A stretch of 64,000 nt of DNA from Imperialibacter roseus (GTDB lineage Bacteria; Bacteroidota; Bacteroidia; Cytophagales; Cyclobacteriaceae): contig NZ_CP136051.1 of the NCBI RefSeq assembly GCF_032999765.1, positions 3,324,417 through 3,388,416 on the forward strand, written 5' to 3'. The translations under genes and the position numbers were made by a program. This document shows, one piece after another, positions 27,648-37,427 of the stretch. The notes beneath the pieces are model-generated. The model saw only the letters and a program-made list of their open reading frames with translations. It did no database searches and had not been told where the DNA came from. Position 1 is the first letter of the stretch. Every line of letters starts with the position of its first letter.

Positions 27648-28345
27648 GAGGAAAGAAGCGCTACGACTTTGAGGCTGGAGAGACCATCGGCATAGATAAG
27701 CCCAAAGAATGGACCTCTTTTGATGTGGTGAAGAAAGTCCGTAACACAATAAGGATAAAGAAAGTGGGCCATGCAGGAACGCTTGATCCTTTGGCGACAG
27801 GCCTGCTGATCATCTGCACGGGCAAAGCGACCAAAACCATCAATCAGATCCAGGAACAAAGAAAGAAGTACACCTGCACGCTGGTGCTGGGCAAAACCAC
27901 CCCAAGCGTCGATTTGGAAACCGCTTTTGACAGTGAAACCGACACCCAACATCTGTCGGCAGACCAGATAGCAGAAGTCCTTTACAGTTTTCAAGGCGCT
28001 ATTCAACAGGTACCGCCGGTCTATTCCGCCATCAAGGTGGATGGAAAAAGGGCTTACGAAAGTGCCCGAAAAAATGAAACACTTGAACTGAAAGCACGTG
28101 AAGTAACTATTTACTCGCTGCAGGTATTGAATATGAACCTTCCCGAAGTGGAGTTTGTAGTGGAATGCTCAAAGGGCACCTATATCCGAAGTCTTGTGAG
28201 AGACATAGGTGAAAAACTTGGTGTCGGCGCCTACATGTCGGCCCTTCGCAGGAACTCTATCGGTGATTATCAGGTTGAAGATGCCTTTACTATAGAAGAG
28301 TTCACCAGTATTTTTACATCAAAGCCAGGAAATGAAAGTAGTTGA
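27644..28345 (+). CDS. truB: tRNA pseudouridine-55 synthase TruB
   Basis: A 233-residue enzyme that makes pseudouridine 55 in tRNA. The catalytic aspartate is in AGTLDPLATGLL near residue 47. Other family pieces are VPPVYSAIKVDGKRAYE and CSKGTYIRSLVRDIGE. It starts with GTG overlapping the uppP stop by 4 bases, and it overlaps ribF by 14 bases. The C-terminus ends near a short helix without a PUA domain, typical of the short Bacteroidota TruB. Confidence 0.95.
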   Translation: MRGKKRYDFEAGETIGIDKPKEWTSFDVVKKVRNTIRIKKVGHAGTLDPLATGLLIICTGKATKTINQIQEQRKKYTCTLVLGKTTPSVDLETAFDSETDTQHLSADQIAEVLYSFQGAIQQVPPVYSAIKVDGKRAYESARKNETLELKAREVTIYSLQVLNMNLPEVEFVVECSKGTYIRSLVRDIGEKLGVGAYMSALRRNSIGDYQVEDAFTIEEFTSIFTSKPGNESS

Positions 28346-29264
28346 GGGAATTGCAAGGCTTGATCATGATGGCTACATGGTTGTTACCGCCGGCACTTTC
28401 GATGGCGTACATGTAGGACATAAGGCAATTTTGCAACAGGTGTGCGAACAAGCGAGAGTCCACAATGGAAAATCTGTTGTTATCACCTTTTGGCCCCATC
28501 CAAAATTCATATTAGGAGATGCATCCACACTCAAACTTCTTTCGACCTGGAAAGAAAAAGAGGAGTTATTCAGGAAATCAGGCATTGATTTTCTTGTGAA
28601 GATTCCATTCACTAAAGAATTCTCAGAACTGAGCGGCGATGCCTTTATCAGACAAGTGCTGGTAGATGCGCTCGGCACCAAAAAACTCATCATTGGCTAC
28701 GACCACAAGTTTGGAAAAAACCGTGAAGGAAGCTTCGAGTACCTGCAGGAAAATGCTTCTCAATACGGCTTTGAAGTCGAAGAAATACCCCGTCAGGACA
28801 TTGACCATATTGGCATAAGCTCGACCAAGGTTCGCAAGGCGCTCATGGAAGGCAATATTGAACATGCCAACGAGTTTCTTGGTTATCACTATATGCTGGA
28901 AGGCGAAGTGGTGAAGGGCGACAAGATTGGGACAGGTTTGGGCTTCCCCACTGCCAATTTACACATTGAAGAAAGTTTCAAACTGATCCCTGCCGATGGC
29001 ATTTATGCGGTGACGGTTGATTTCAAAGGAAAGAGTTTTGGTGGAATGCTCTACATAGGCAACAGACCCACACTAAAGGCGTCACCCAAAACTATTGAGG
29101 TAAATATTTTTAACTTTGACCAGTCAATCTACGGTGAAAGAATTCGGGTGAACTTTGTGGCGCTTTTGAGAAAAGACCAACGGTTCGACAGTCTGGAAAC
29201 GCTCAAACAGCAATTGATCATCGACAGAGAGCAGGCAATTAGCGTATTGAAACAGCTTAAATAA
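28332..29264 (+). CDS. ribF: bifunctional riboflavin kinase/FAD synthetase RibF
   Basis: A 310-residue enzyme. The N-terminal adenylyltransferase domain has [14 protein letters not shown] near residue 17 and ends with [10 protein letters not shown]. The C-terminal kinase domain has [11 protein letters not shown] near 200, then ADGIYAVTV and MLYIGNRPT. It makes FMN and FAD from riboflavin. Overlap with truB by 14 bases shows it is at the end of the ftsX-ribF run; the CoA-transferase genes start 7 bp downstream. Confidence 0.96.
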   Translation: MKVVEGIARLDHDGYMVVTAGTFDGVHVGHKAILQQVCEQARVHNGKSVVITFWPHPKFILGDASTLKLLSTWKEKEELFRKSGIDFLVKIPFTKEFSELSGDAFIRQVLVDALGTKKLIIGYDHKFGKNREGSFEYLQENASQYGFEVEEIPRQDIDHIGISSTKVRKALMEGNIEHANEFLGYHYMLEGEVVKGDKIGTGLGFPTANLHIEESFKLIPADGIYAVTVDFKGKSFGGMLYIGNRPTLKASPKTIEVNIFNFDQSIYGERIRVNFVALLRKDQRFDSLETLKQQLIIDREQAISVLKQLK

Positions 29265-29271
29265 TGCGTTT

Positions 29272-29970
29272 ATGATTAGCAAAGTTGTGAAAAATGCCGA
29301 AGAAGCAGTGGCCGACATCCACGATGGATCGGTATTGATGCTTGGGGGCTTCGGACTCTGCGGCATCCCCGAAAATTGCATATCTGCTTTGCTTTCAAGC
29401 GGCGTGAAAAACCTGACGTGCATTTCGAACAATGCCGGTGTGGATGACTTTGGCATCGGCCTGCTGCTAAAAACCAGACAAGTGAAAAAGATGATTTCCT
29501 CCTATGTAGGAGAAAATGCAGAGTTTGAGCGGCAGCTGCTGAGCGGTGAGCTGGAGGTAGACCTGGTTCCTCAGGGTACGCTGGCCGAAAGAATAAGGGC
29601 GGGCGGCGCTGGCATCCCAGCCTTCTTCACCCCTGCTGGTTACGGCACCGAAGTGGCCGAGGGTAAAGAAGTAAGGGAATTTGATGGAAAAAAATATTTG
29701 CTAGAAGCCTGGTTGAAGGCGGACTTTTCGCTGGTAAAAGCCTGGAAGGGAGACACTGCCGGGAACCTGGTTTTTAAAGGGACAGCCAGGAATTTTAACC
29801 CTATGATGGCCACAGCTGGCCGGATTACAATTGCTGAAGTAGAAGAGCTGGTGCCTGCCGGCACACTCAACCCCAACGACATTCATACACCGGGCGTATT
29901 CGTTCAACGAATTTTCCAGGGGGTAAACTACGAAAAGCGCATCGAGCAAAGAACAATTCGCCAGGCATAA
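29272..29970 (+). CDS. 3-oxoacid (acetoacetate-type) CoA-transferase subunit A
   Basis: A 232-residue class I CoA-transferase alpha subunit: [13 protein letters not shown] near residue 25, the [13 protein letters not shown] stretch, [11 protein letters not shown] and the end GVFVQRIF. It is SCOT/ScoA-like. Together with the B subunit it moves CoA from succinyl-CoA to acetoacetate for ketone-body use, or the reverse. Start ATG at 29272, 7 bp after ribF. The substrate is inferred from family likeness. Confidence 0.92.
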   Translation: MISKVVKNAEEAVADIHDGSVLMLGGFGLCGIPENCISALLSSGVKNLTCISNNAGVDDFGIGLLLKTRQVKKMISSYVGENAEFERQLLSGELEVDLVPQGTLAERIRAGGAGIPAFFTPAGYGTEVAEGKEVREFDGKKYLLEAWLKADFSLVKAWKGDTAGNLVFKGTARNFNPMMATAGRITIAEVEELVPAGTLNPNDIHTPGVFVQRIFQGVNYEKRIEQRTIRQA

Positions 29971-29995
29971 TGGCAGCTATTTAAATATTCAACCA

Positions 29996-30658
29996 ATGGG
30001 ATTAGACAAAATAGCCATCGCCAAAAGAATAGCCCAGGAGGTAAAGGACGGCATGTACATCAACCTGGGCATAGGCATACCTACTCTGGTGGCCAACTAC
30101 CTGCCTGACGGCATCGACGTGGTGCTGCAGTCGGAAAATGGCTTACTGGGCATAGGCCCCTTCCCTACTGAGGAGGAAGTAGATGCTGACCTGATCAATG
30201 CCGGTAAGCAAACGGTGTCTATGATACCCGGCTCGTCGCTTTTCAGCTCGGCCGACAGCTTTGCCATGATCCGTGGGGGGCATATACATTTGACCATTTT
30301 GGGTGCCATGGAGGTATCGGAAAATGGCGATATCGCCAATTGGAAAATCCCTGGTAAGATGGTGAAAGGCATGGGTGGAGCGATGGACCTGGTGGCTTCT
30401 GCAGACAACATCATAGTGGCCATGCAGCACAAAAGCAAAGACGGCCAATCGAAGTTATTAAAAGAGTGTACACTACCTTTGACGGGCATTCGGTGCGTGA
30501 AGAAAATAGTGAGCGACCTCGCCGTGCTCGAAGTGCTATCGGAAGGCGGGTTCAAGCTGCTCGAAAGAGCTCCCGGCGTAAGTGTGGAAGAAATAAAAGC
30601 TTCCACAGCTGGCAAGCTTATTGTGGAAGGTGAGATTCCTGAAATGAGGATTAATTAA
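29996..30658 (+). CDS. 3-oxoacid CoA-transferase subunit B
   Basis: A 220-residue class I beta subunit. The catalytic glutamate lies in QSENGLLGIGPFP near residue 45, and the GGHIHLTILGAMEVS and GMGGAMDLV segments are typical. It lies 25 bp after subunit A. The two subunits form the active enzyme, which couples acyl-CoA pools to acetoacetate or other short acids. Confidence 0.92.
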   Translation: MGLDKIAIAKRIAQEVKDGMYINLGIGIPTLVANYLPDGIDVVLQSENGLLGIGPFPTEEEVDADLINAGKQTVSMIPGSSLFSSADSFAMIRGGHIHLTILGAMEVSENGDIANWKIPGKMVKGMGGAMDLVASADNIIVAMQHKSKDGQSKLLKECTLPLTGIRCVKKIVSDLAVLEVLSEGGFKLLERAPGVSVEEIKASTAGKLIVEGEIPEMRIN

Positions 30659-30669
30659 ACATAACATAA

Positions 30670-31491
30670 ATGAAAATTCTTAAAAGCTTTTGGATTGCAG
30701 GTCTTCTTTTAGCCGTCGTTTCCTGTAAAAAAGATGATGACGATGGTGGTGGGTTGCCTGTCTTTTTCTCTTTGCAAAATGATATTGATCTGGGTAAGCA
30801 GGTGAGTGATGAGATTGCTGCCAATCCTACGGAATATCCGGTTCTGGACGAAACAGAGTATGCCGAAGCGTATGCCTACCTTCAGGGAATAACGGACGAA
30901 ATCCTGAACAGCGGCAAGATTGAGTACAGAGATGAATTTGCATGGAAAATTCATATTATCCATGATGACGAAGTGCTCAATGCATTTGCAACGCCTGGTG
31001 GTTATATTTATGTATACACAGGTTTGATCAAATACCTTGACCAGGAAGACGACTTAGCTGGCGTAATGGGTCATGAGCTTGCGCACGCTGACAGAAGGCA
31101 CAGTATGCAGCAAATGCAGAAGGCATATGGTCTTCAGCTCGTGCTCAACGTTATCCTTGGGCAAAACCCTTCAAAGCTGGCAGAAATTGCTGGCGCTGTT
31201 GCCGGAAATGCAACCACCCTGGCATTTAGCCGTGACAACGAATCGGAGGCTGACGAGTATTCTGTCATTTACCTGGCTGAAGGCAAATATGCCTGCAATG
31301 GCGCTTACAGCTTTTTCCAAAAGCTGCTCGACAGCAATCAGGCAGGAAAAACACCGAAATTCCTAAGCACACACCCGGATCCAGCATCAAGGGTGGAAGA
31401 TATTAACGCCAAGGCAACTGAGCTGGGCTGCGACACCACTCCTCTTGCGCCAGCCTCTTACGAGGACTTTAAGAATAGTTTACCTGAATAA
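30670..31491 (+). CDS. M48-family metallopeptidase, lipoprotein
   Basis: A 273-residue zinc peptidase with lipoprotein signal (hydrophobic core then VVSCKKDDDD at residue 19). The HExxH motif is GHELAHADRRHS near residue 138 and the third ligand is in NESEADEYSVIY near 190. It belongs with the BepA/LoiP group that degrades misfolded outer membrane proteins. It follows the CoA-transferase genes by 11 bp and precedes gldC by 10 bp, so it shares their transcript. Confidence 0.9.
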   Translation: MKILKSFWIAGLLLAVVSCKKDDDDGGGLPVFFSLQNDIDLGKQVSDEIAANPTEYPVLDETEYAEAYAYLQGITDEILNSGKIEYRDEFAWKIHIIHDDEVLNAFATPGGYIYVYTGLIKYLDQEDDLAGVMGHELAHADRRHSMQQMQKAYGLQLVLNVILGQNPSKLAEIAGAVAGNATTLAFSRDNESEADEYSVIYLAEGKYACNGAYSFFQKLLDSNQAGKTPKFLSTHPDPASRVEDINAKATELGCDTTPLAPASYEDFKNSLPE

Positions 31492-31501
31492 TAAAGCATT
31501 A

Positions 31502-31837
31502 ATGAACAAGTCAGAAATACGTTTTACAGTTGAAATGGACGAAAACAGGGTCCCGGAAAAGATAGTCTGGGATGCCGACGAAAAGGCGGGTGAAGAGCTC
31601 AGCGAAACCAATGCAATTGCGTTGGCCTTGTGGGATGCTGATCAAAAAAACACGCTCCGTATCGACTTGTGGACAAAAGATATGGAAGTGCCTGATATGA
31701 AACGTTTCTACATAGACTGCATCGGCGGCATGGCGCAGAGCGTGCTCAATGCCACCGGAGACGAGTTTATGTCGCAAGAAATGAATGCACTATGTGACAA
31801 ACTGGTCACCTACCTGCAAAAAGAAGGGGAGCAATAA
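31502..31837 (+). CDS. gldC: gliding motility protein GldC
   Basis: A 111-residue cytoplasmic protein with the GldC pattern SEIRFTVEMDENRVPEKI, LSETNAIALALWD, NTLRIDLWTKDM and FYIDCIGGMAQSVL. In Flavobacterium GldC assists gliding and is linked to gldB. The frame is open upstream by 57 bases, but the family starts with M-x-K-SEIRF, giving ATG at 31502. Its stop is inside a terminator stem-loop. No other gld genes are in the window; spreading ability cannot be inferred from this gene alone. Confidence 0.92.
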   Translation: MNKSEIRFTVEMDENRVPEKIVWDADEKAGEELSETNAIALALWDADQKNTLRIDLWTKDMEVPDMKRFYIDCIGGMAQSVLNATGDEFMSQEMNALCDKLVTYLQKEGEQ

Positions 31838-31853
31838 GCTCTCCTTCTTTTTT
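31821..31853 (+). terminator. intrinsic terminator of the gldC transcript
   Basis: A 12-bp stem (AAGAAGGGGAGC, 31821-31832, against GCTCTCCTTCTT, 31838-31849, with one G-T pair) and a run of Ts. The gldC stop codon lies in the loop. Confidence 0.85.
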
Positions 31854-32289
31854 GCGAATAAACCTTACCCGATCCAGCGTTTCGCCCTTTCTTCCCTCCC
31901 ATTTGATGCCTATGACCTACCCATCAGACCAACTTTGCAATGGTGGATATTGCCTGGCAACTCCATTCAATGCGGCACCCGTCAACAGAATAATGGCCCC
32001 CTGTGTTTGGCCCGGCAGCATTTCGTGACAATTTTTAACAACTCCGTACCATTCAACCGGTGAAATAGCATTTTAAAAAATTACAATTTCACTATTCTAA
32101 TATGGGGTCTACTTTTATCGGATAGTTAATAGCACTGTCAGGCACATGAATTTGCCAGTTGGACAATAGATACATCATATACTCAAAAGTGTACTAGCAA
32201 ATAGCTTTGAAACAACAGTTTGGAACGACAGTTATCAAAGTTTTGATGCACTTATTTCCTGTTTCTGTACTGTTAGCAATACTAATTAG
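31854..32289. other. 436-base gap before the TonB-type receptor gene
   Basis: No coding region is convincing: the open frames here have no family features. The last 200 bases are AT-rich and must hold the promoter of the receptor gene. Two CAGTT pieces lie at about 32213 and 32226, but I see no clean -33/-7 pair and no clear LytTR site. Confidence 0.5.
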
Positions 32290-35031
32290 ATGTTAAGAAC
32301 TCTTACCATTACGTTCCTATTATTTTCGCTTCTCAGAGTCCATGGGCAAGCTGTCACCATTTCGGGAACTGTGAAGGGAGCCAACGATTACTTAGGTCTC
32401 CCCGGTGCTACCGTACTGGGTGAAAAACTAAGCTCTCCTCCTGCCTCTTTGGGTGTGGTCACTGATCTTGAGGGAAAATTCAAGCTTGAGAAGGTGGAGC
32501 CGGGCAGCTACCGTTTTCAGTTTCAATATATCGGATATCAGACGGTGACAAAAAATGTAACTGTCGGCATAAAGGACATTTCCTTTGGAGACATTCTACT
32601 GGAAGAAGAGACCAAGACGCTTGAAGAAGTAAAAGTTACTGCCCAGGCTATGATGAGTGAGCAGAAAGGAGATACCTCTGTTTTCAACGCACTGGCTTTC
32701 AAAACAGTACCCGATGCCAGTGCCGAAGACCTGGTGCAAAAGATGCCGGGCATTGCGATGGTGGATGGCGTAATACAAGCCCAGGGCGAAAACGTTCAGC
32801 GAATTCTTATCGACGGAAAGCCTTTTTTCGGCGGCGATGTGCAGGCTGCTTTGCAGAGCCTACCCGCTACTGTGATTGAAAGCATTCAGGTGTTTGACAA
32901 AAAGAGCGACCAGAGCGAGCTAACCGGGTTTGACGACGGTGAAAGAATAAAGACGATTAATATCATCACAAAGCCCAATCGCAGAAGAGGGCAGTTTGGA
33001 AAAACTTCGGTAGGAGCTGGAACTGATCAACGTTATATGGCAGGCGCTAACCTCAATATGTTCAATGGCGACCGTCGGGTTACTATATCAGGCCTTAGCA
33101 ACAACATCAATATTCTCAACTACTCGGCAAGCCCCAATGCAAGTGCCGACAGCAGAACCCAGGATGGCATCATCAACAACAACGCCATTGCAGTAAACTT
33201 TGCTGACACCTGGGCAAAGTCGCTGGAGGTAAGTGGCAGCTACTTGTACAACCACAGGCAGGATGAAACCACCCAAACCAGGTTCAGAGAATATGTGCTC
33301 CCGTCCGACTCAGGGCAGGTTTACTCAGAAAGCAGCTACAACAATGCCACTAACGCCGAACACAGGGTGTTTATGAAAGTCGACTACAAGATCAACGACA
33401 ACAACAGGATCATTTGGCGGCCATCAGCTTCCTTCGGCAATAACATCCGCAATTCCAACTTCCTCGGTCGCACAACCTCGGATTTTGGCCCGGTGAACCA
33501 AACCGAAAACAGCTCGTCGTTCGATCTCTTTGATTTGGACTACTTCAATAACCTGATGTACAACCATCAATTTGAAAAAAAGGGGCGTGCATTCACGATC
33601 AACCTCCGAAACGGCTTTCACGTCAATACCGACGACAGGTACAGGCTGGCCGAAAATATCTTCTATCAATCGGCTGACAGCAGTCAATTGCTCAAGCAAA
33701 ATATTGAGTGGAACCGAAAAGGACACGACTGGAGGGTCAACGCTTCCTATACTGAGCCCGTGGGTGCCAACGGACGAATTGAACTGGAGCATACAATGGG
33801 CGACAGAATCAATGACTCTGACAGAAGACTGTACGACTTTTCGGAGCAGTTCGATGACTACACCCTACTCGATGAGGCGTTGAGCAACACCTTCGACAAC
33901 AGCTACTTTACACAGGAAACAGAGCTGGGTTACCAATACACACTAAAAAAACTTACTGCGCAGGTAGAGGTGGAATATCAGGACGCCAAACTGAAAAATG
34001 ACCAGCAGTTTCCAAGGGAATACACACTCAATCGGCGCTTTAATAGCGTGTTACCGTCGTCCCGGTTTCGCTACAAGTTTACCGACAATACCAATATCGA
34101 ACTAGATTACCGCACCTGGACCAGAGAGCCACAAATAGGACAGCTGCAGGACGTAATTGACAACTCAAATCCGCTTCAGCTTCGCACGGGAAATGTGGAT
34201 CTTAACCAAACATATACCAATAGAATCAGAACCCGTATAAGGTCAAACAACCCCGAAACAAATAGGTCAATGTTTGTTTATGCCCACACCGAGCTCACCA
34301 GCAACTACATTGGAACGAGCACCTTTATTGCCGAAGAACAGACAACAGTTGGACAAGGAGTGGTACTTGAAAAAGGCTCTCAGCTAATAAGCCCGGTTAA
34401 CCTGGGTGGATACAAGGAATTCAGGTCATACCTGAGTTATGGCCAACCCTTCTCGTTGATCAAATCAAATGTCAATTTCAACGGTGGTGTTAACTACACA
34501 AGCAGACCTGGCCTCATCAACGACGAGCTCAACCTGGCCAACTCATGGAACTACAGGCTTGGTGTTTCTCTAAGCAGCAACATCAGTGAGAATATTGATT
34601 TCAGAGTAGCCACGTGGTCGAGATACAACGTGGTGGAAAACAGCCTGCGGCCTGCACTAAACAACAACTTCTTTAATCAGACTACCCGGATCAACTACAA
34701 CATGATCTTTGGAAACGGCTTCACATTCAGAACAGACGTAAGGCATCAAATCAATGCCGGGCTTTCTGCGGGTTTCGACAATAGTTTCACTCTTTGGAAC
34801 ATGAGTGTGGGTAAGAAGTTGTTCAAAAACAAGCTTGGCGAAGTGAGTATGAATGTGTACGACATCCTGAAACAGAACAATAATATCCGGAGAAACATAT
34901 CTGAAATTTACATTGAGGACACCCAGTCGAATGTGCTTAACCGGTATGTGATGCTCTCTTTTACCTACAATTTCAGGCATTTCTCAGTGGGAGCCAGCCA
35001 GGAAGACTTCGAGGAGATCAAAACCAACTAG
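32290..35031 (+). CDS. outer membrane TonB-type receptor / beta-barrel with carboxypeptidase-regulatory-like domain
   Basis: A 913-residue outer membrane protein. A signal peptide (MLRTLTITFLLFSLLRVHGQ) precedes a CarboxypepD_reg-like domain (about 24-112, with LGLPGATVLG and YRFQFQYIGYQT). The plug-like segment runs to about 235 (VQKMPGIAMVDG, IQRILIDGKPFFGGD), and the rest is the barrel of the OMP_b-brl_3 type ending in YNFRHF. It resembles SusC-like or FecA-like uptake proteins, but no SusD partner is beside it. The LytTR/LytS genes that converge on it may regulate it. The ligand is unknown. Confidence 0.87.
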   Translation: MLRTLTITFLLFSLLRVHGQAVTISGTVKGANDYLGLPGATVLGEKLSSPPASLGVVTDLEGKFKLEKVEPGSYRFQFQYIGYQTVTKNVTVGIKDISFGDILLEEETKTLEEVKVTAQAMMSEQKGDTSVFNALAFKTVPDASAEDLVQKMPGIAMVDGVIQAQGENVQRILIDGKPFFGGDVQAALQSLPATVIESIQVFDKKSDQSELTGFDDGERIKTINIITKPNRRRGQFGKTSVGAGTDQRYMAGANLNMFNGDRRVTISGLSNNINILNYSASPNASADSRTQDGIINNNAIAVNFADTWAKSLEVSGSYLYNHRQDETTQTRFREYVLPSDSGQVYSESSYNNATNAEHRVFMKVDYKINDNNRIIWRPSASFGNNIRNSNFLGRTTSDFGPVNQTENSSSFDLFDLDYFNNLMYNHQFEKKGRAFTINLRNGFHVNTDDRYRLAENIFYQSADSSQLLKQNIEWNRKGHDWRVNASYTEPVGANGRIELEHTMGDRINDSDRRLYDFSEQFDDYTLLDEALSNTFDNSYFTQETELGYQYTLKKLTAQVEVEYQDAKLKNDQQFPREYTLNRRFNSVLPSSRFRYKFTDNTNIELDYRTWTREPQIGQLQDVIDNSNPLQLRTGNVDLNQTYTNRIRTRIRSNNPETNRSMFVYAHTELTSNYIGTSTFIAEEQTTVGQGVVLEKGSQLISPVNLGGYKEFRSYLSYGQPFSLIKSNVNFNGGVNYTSRPGLINDELNLANSWNYRLGVSLSSNISENIDFRVATWSRYNVVENSLRPALNNNFFNQTTRINYNMIFGNGFTFRTDVRHQINAGLSAGFDNSFTLWNMSVGKKLFKNKLGEVSMNVYDILKQNNNIRRNISEIYIEDTQSNVLNRYVMLSFTYNFRHFSVGASQEDFEEIKTN

Positions 35032-35057
35032 GCAAAATAACGGAGAACCGAAAGAGG

Positions 35058-35771
35058 CTAAAGGCTTTGGAACCTTAAAAGCACTTCTTCCTTGTAGCTC
35101 CGACTGATGGGGATTTCTTTGCCTGCAACATTAACATGCTCATTGGTGAACGACTTTATCTGTGCACTGTTGATCACGAACGAGCGGTGCGTTCTGATAA
35201 AACTGCCAGGCAGGCTTTCCTCAATATGACTGATTCTTTCTTTGGTGATGATAGTCTCGTCAGCCGTGAAAATCTTGATATAGTCGCTATAGCTTTCAAT
35301 GTAAAGAATGTCGTCTAACACAATTTTCACAGTTTTTCTATCTGATTTTACCAATATTGAGGCTGGCACTTGAGTGGCTGCCGTGTGTACTTTTGTGTTG
35401 ACTTCCATCAACTGATAAAACTTATCTATCGCCTTCATGAATCGCTCCAGAGAAACGGGCTTGAGCAGATAATCCACCACATCCAGGTCAAACCCGTCAA
35501 TGGCATATTCCCGGTAGGCGGTCACCAAAATGACCTTCGGTCGGTGCTGAAGGGCCTTCAGGAAATCGAGGCCTGTGAGCTTAGGCATTTGAATATCGAG
35601 AAAAATGAGGTCGATGGAATGGCTGCGCAAAAGCTGAAATGCCTCCGTGGCCGTGCGGCACTCAGCCACGATTTCGAAGCCACCCATTTGCAGCAAGTAG
35701 CCTCTGATCACCCGAATGGCAATCGGCTCATCGTCGACAATAATACATTTACGAGTCGCTTCCGGCATCAT
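35058..35771 (-). CDS. LytTR-family response regulator
   Basis: A 237-residue regulator. The receiver domain (about 8-120) shows the acidic pair in IIVDDEPIA, phospho-Asp in LIFLDIQMPKLTGLDFL, VTAYREYAIDGFDL and the K of YLLKPVSLERF. The LytTR DNA-binding domain occupies about 140-235 (LVKSDRKTVKIVLDDILYIE, SFIRTHRSFVINSAQI). Start is one of two adjacent ATGs at 35771/35768. It overlaps the sensor kinase gene by 23 bases, so the two form a pair. LytTR proteins bind direct repeats, but the target is not known here. Confidence 0.92.
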   Translation of the reverse strand: MMPEATRKCIIVDDEPIAIRVIRGYLLQMGGFEIVAECRTATEAFQLLRSHSIDLIFLDIQMPKLTGLDFLKALQHRPKVILVTAYREYAIDGFDLDVVDYLLKPVSLERFMKAIDKFYQLMEVNTKVHTAATQVPASILVKSDRKTVKIVLDDILYIESYSDYIKIFTADETIITKERISHIEESLPGSFIRTHRSFVINSAQIKSFTNEHVNVAGKEIPISRSYKEEVLLRFQSL

Positions 35772-36849
35772 CTTTTGGCTTTAAGTCTAACTCCAGGTTT
35801 ACTATAAAGTGCCGCTCATCATTTTCAATCGTGAGCTTGTGCCTGCCTGGGTACAGCAACTCCAAACGTTTCCTCACATTTGACAGCCCCACCCCGCCAA
35901 GCTGCCCCGCCTCCTTTTCAGCTTTCGAGAATGAATTGGTCACTGTGAGGTAGAGCCGCTCGCCTTTAGTTTGGATTGAAATGGATAGAAAAAGCTGCTG
36001 ATCATCCTGCATAAAACCATGCTTGAATGCGTTTTCTACGAACGGAAATAGAAGAAAAGGTGCGATACTACAATCATTCCCGTTTGCCTGAATATCCAGC
36101 TCAAGCCGAAGCCTTTCTTCAAACCGGAGCTCCTCAAGCGCAATGTAATCTCTTATTAATTTGATCTCGTCGGCCAGCGGTACCAATGACTTATTGCTTC
36201 TGTACAAAAGAAAGTCGAGCAGTTCAGAAAGCCGCAAGATACTATCAGGGAGCACGTCGGACTTCTCCAGCGCCAAACCGTAGAGATTGTTGAGGGTATT
36301 GAACAGAAAATGGGGATGTATTTGACCCTTGAGCAGTTGCAGCTCTGCTTCTTTGAGTTTAAGGGCTGCTTCGAGACTGGCACTTTTCAGTTCGGCCCTC
36401 TCCCGCTCGGCTTTCATCCAAAGTCGCAGCAGCTTAAGAGCAACTCCCAGCAGCACGATGGAATAAAGGCCCACGGGCTGAAATATGAAATCGCCTGCTA
36501 CAGGCCCTAGTTTCTCATAGTTGTATTCGGCGATGGAGATATAAGTGAGGGCAATAACCCACATCTGGAAATACATCGACACAATAAGTGTATACACGAA
36601 ATACAATATGAACTTACCATAGTTTCTCGTCAGAAGGTACTTAGGCACAAGGCTGTAATTAATGAAATAAGTGGTGCCCATTGCCACCGGCAACATGAGG
36701 CACGCAAAGCGCAGAGAGAAGCCATAGTCGCTACTTATCCTGGCAAAAAAAACCATGAGGAAAGCAAGGGACAGCCACCAGAAGACCACGTGGGCCAGCA
36801 CCCTCCCTCCTTTTGAATAGACCAACTTGTTGAGATAATCGCTTATCAT
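35749..36849 (-). CDS. LytS-type membrane sensor kinase
   Basis: A 366-residue kinase with four or five membrane helices (residues about 15-150), then a coiled coil and a His_kinase domain with the phosphohistidine in QIHPHFLFNTLNNLYGLA near residue 195. The ATPase core shows PFLLFPFVENAFKHG and GVGLSNVRKRL. This is the standard partner of LytTR regulators in Bacteroidota. It is divergent from the proton-channel-like gene at 37059. Confidence 0.92.
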   Translation of the reverse strand: MISDYLNKLVYSKGGRVLAHVVFWWLSLAFLMVFFARISSDYGFSLRFACLMLPVAMGTTYFINYSLVPKYLLTRNYGKFILYFVYTLIVSMYFQMWVIALTYISIAEYNYEKLGPVAGDFIFQPVGLYSIVLLGVALKLLRLWMKAERERAELKSASLEAALKLKEAELQLLKGQIHPHFLFNTLNNLYGLALEKSDVLPDSILRLSELLDFLLYRSNKSLVPLADEIKLIRDYIALEELRFEERLRLELDIQANGNDCSIAPFLLFPFVENAFKHGFMQDDQQLFLSISIQTKGERLYLTVTNSFSKAEKEAGQLGGVGLSNVRKRLELLYPGRHKLTIENDERHFIVNLELDLKPKDDAGSDS

Positions 36850-36916
36850 TGCTGCAAAATGCCGATAAATTCTAAATCATACAGTGAAAGTCGACGAAAT
36901 GCCATTTTCAGCAGGT

Positions 36917-36937
36917 ATTCTACCAAAAATGTAGAAT
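36917..36937. promoter_or_regulatory. inverted repeat ATTCTAC-N7-GTAGAAT between lytS and the ExbB/MotA-like gene
   Basis: Seven-base arms are perfect (36917-36923 and 36931-36937). It sits in the 209-base divergent region, so it could be a regulator binding site or chance. There is no T-run, so it is not a terminator. Confidence 0.3.
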
Positions 36938-37058
36938 CCCTCCGAAAATTGGTTGTCCACCGATGTTGACAGCAACTCCGTCTACTTTGTCCATTTTGCC
37001 TGGCTAAAAGCCGTATGATTGCCCTGGATGTTTTTTAAACCCTTAAATCTTTACAACT

Positions 37059-37427
37059 ATGTTTGAATTATTTTGGATGGGCGGAATAGAATTCATGTCA
37101 ATTCTTACGCTAATGTTTCTTGCTGCATTGATCTTCAGCGGGCTTTCTGCCTCAGATATCTTCTCCAAAGGGTTGAAAGGTGACGAAGTCAAAAGAAGAC
37201 TGGACTATGTAAAGTTCTTTGGACTGCTGGCCCTGGTCACTGGAGTGCTTGGTCAACTCATTGGAATGTTCATGGCCTTCCAGGCAATTGAGCAAATTGG
37301 GGAGGTGTCGCAAGCGATGCTAGCTGGTGGGCTGAAGGTGTCAAGCATCACCAGCATCTACGGCATGCTCATTTTCGTTGTCACCAGGCTTATCTGGTTT
37401 GGCCTGCACTACAAAGCCAATAAATAG
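37059..37427 (+). CDS. MotA/TolQ/ExbB proton-channel-like small protein
   Basis: A 122-residue membrane protein with three hydrophobic helices (about 8-30, 50-72 and 95-118). The second and third helices with the joining loop FQAIEQIGEVSQAMLAGGLKVS resemble the channel-forming helices of MotA/TolQ/ExbB proteins, where AGG(L/I) precedes the last helix. It is shorter than true ExbB and lacks the cytoplasmic part. No ExbD or TonB gene is adjacent. It may add a proton-driven role to the receptor two genes away; that is inference. Confidence 0.6.
   Translation: MFELFWMGGIEFMSILTLMFLAALIFSGLSASDIFSKGLKGDEVKRRLDYVKFFGLLALVTGVLGQLIGMFMAFQAIEQIGEVSQAMLAGGLKVSSITSIYGMLIFVVTRLIWFGLHYKANK

Noticed and set aside
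31785-32063. Open frame after gldC (92 codons)
   Set aside because: It overlaps the gldC end and the terminator stem and has no natural protein pattern.
35058-35771. LytTR regulator as the protein that reads the 21-bp motif
   Set aside because: LytTR proteins also bind direct repeats about 21-22 bp apart, but the half-site does not resemble known LytTR consensus and no copy of the motif is near this gene or its receptor neighbour. The AraC-type gene is at the motif itself.
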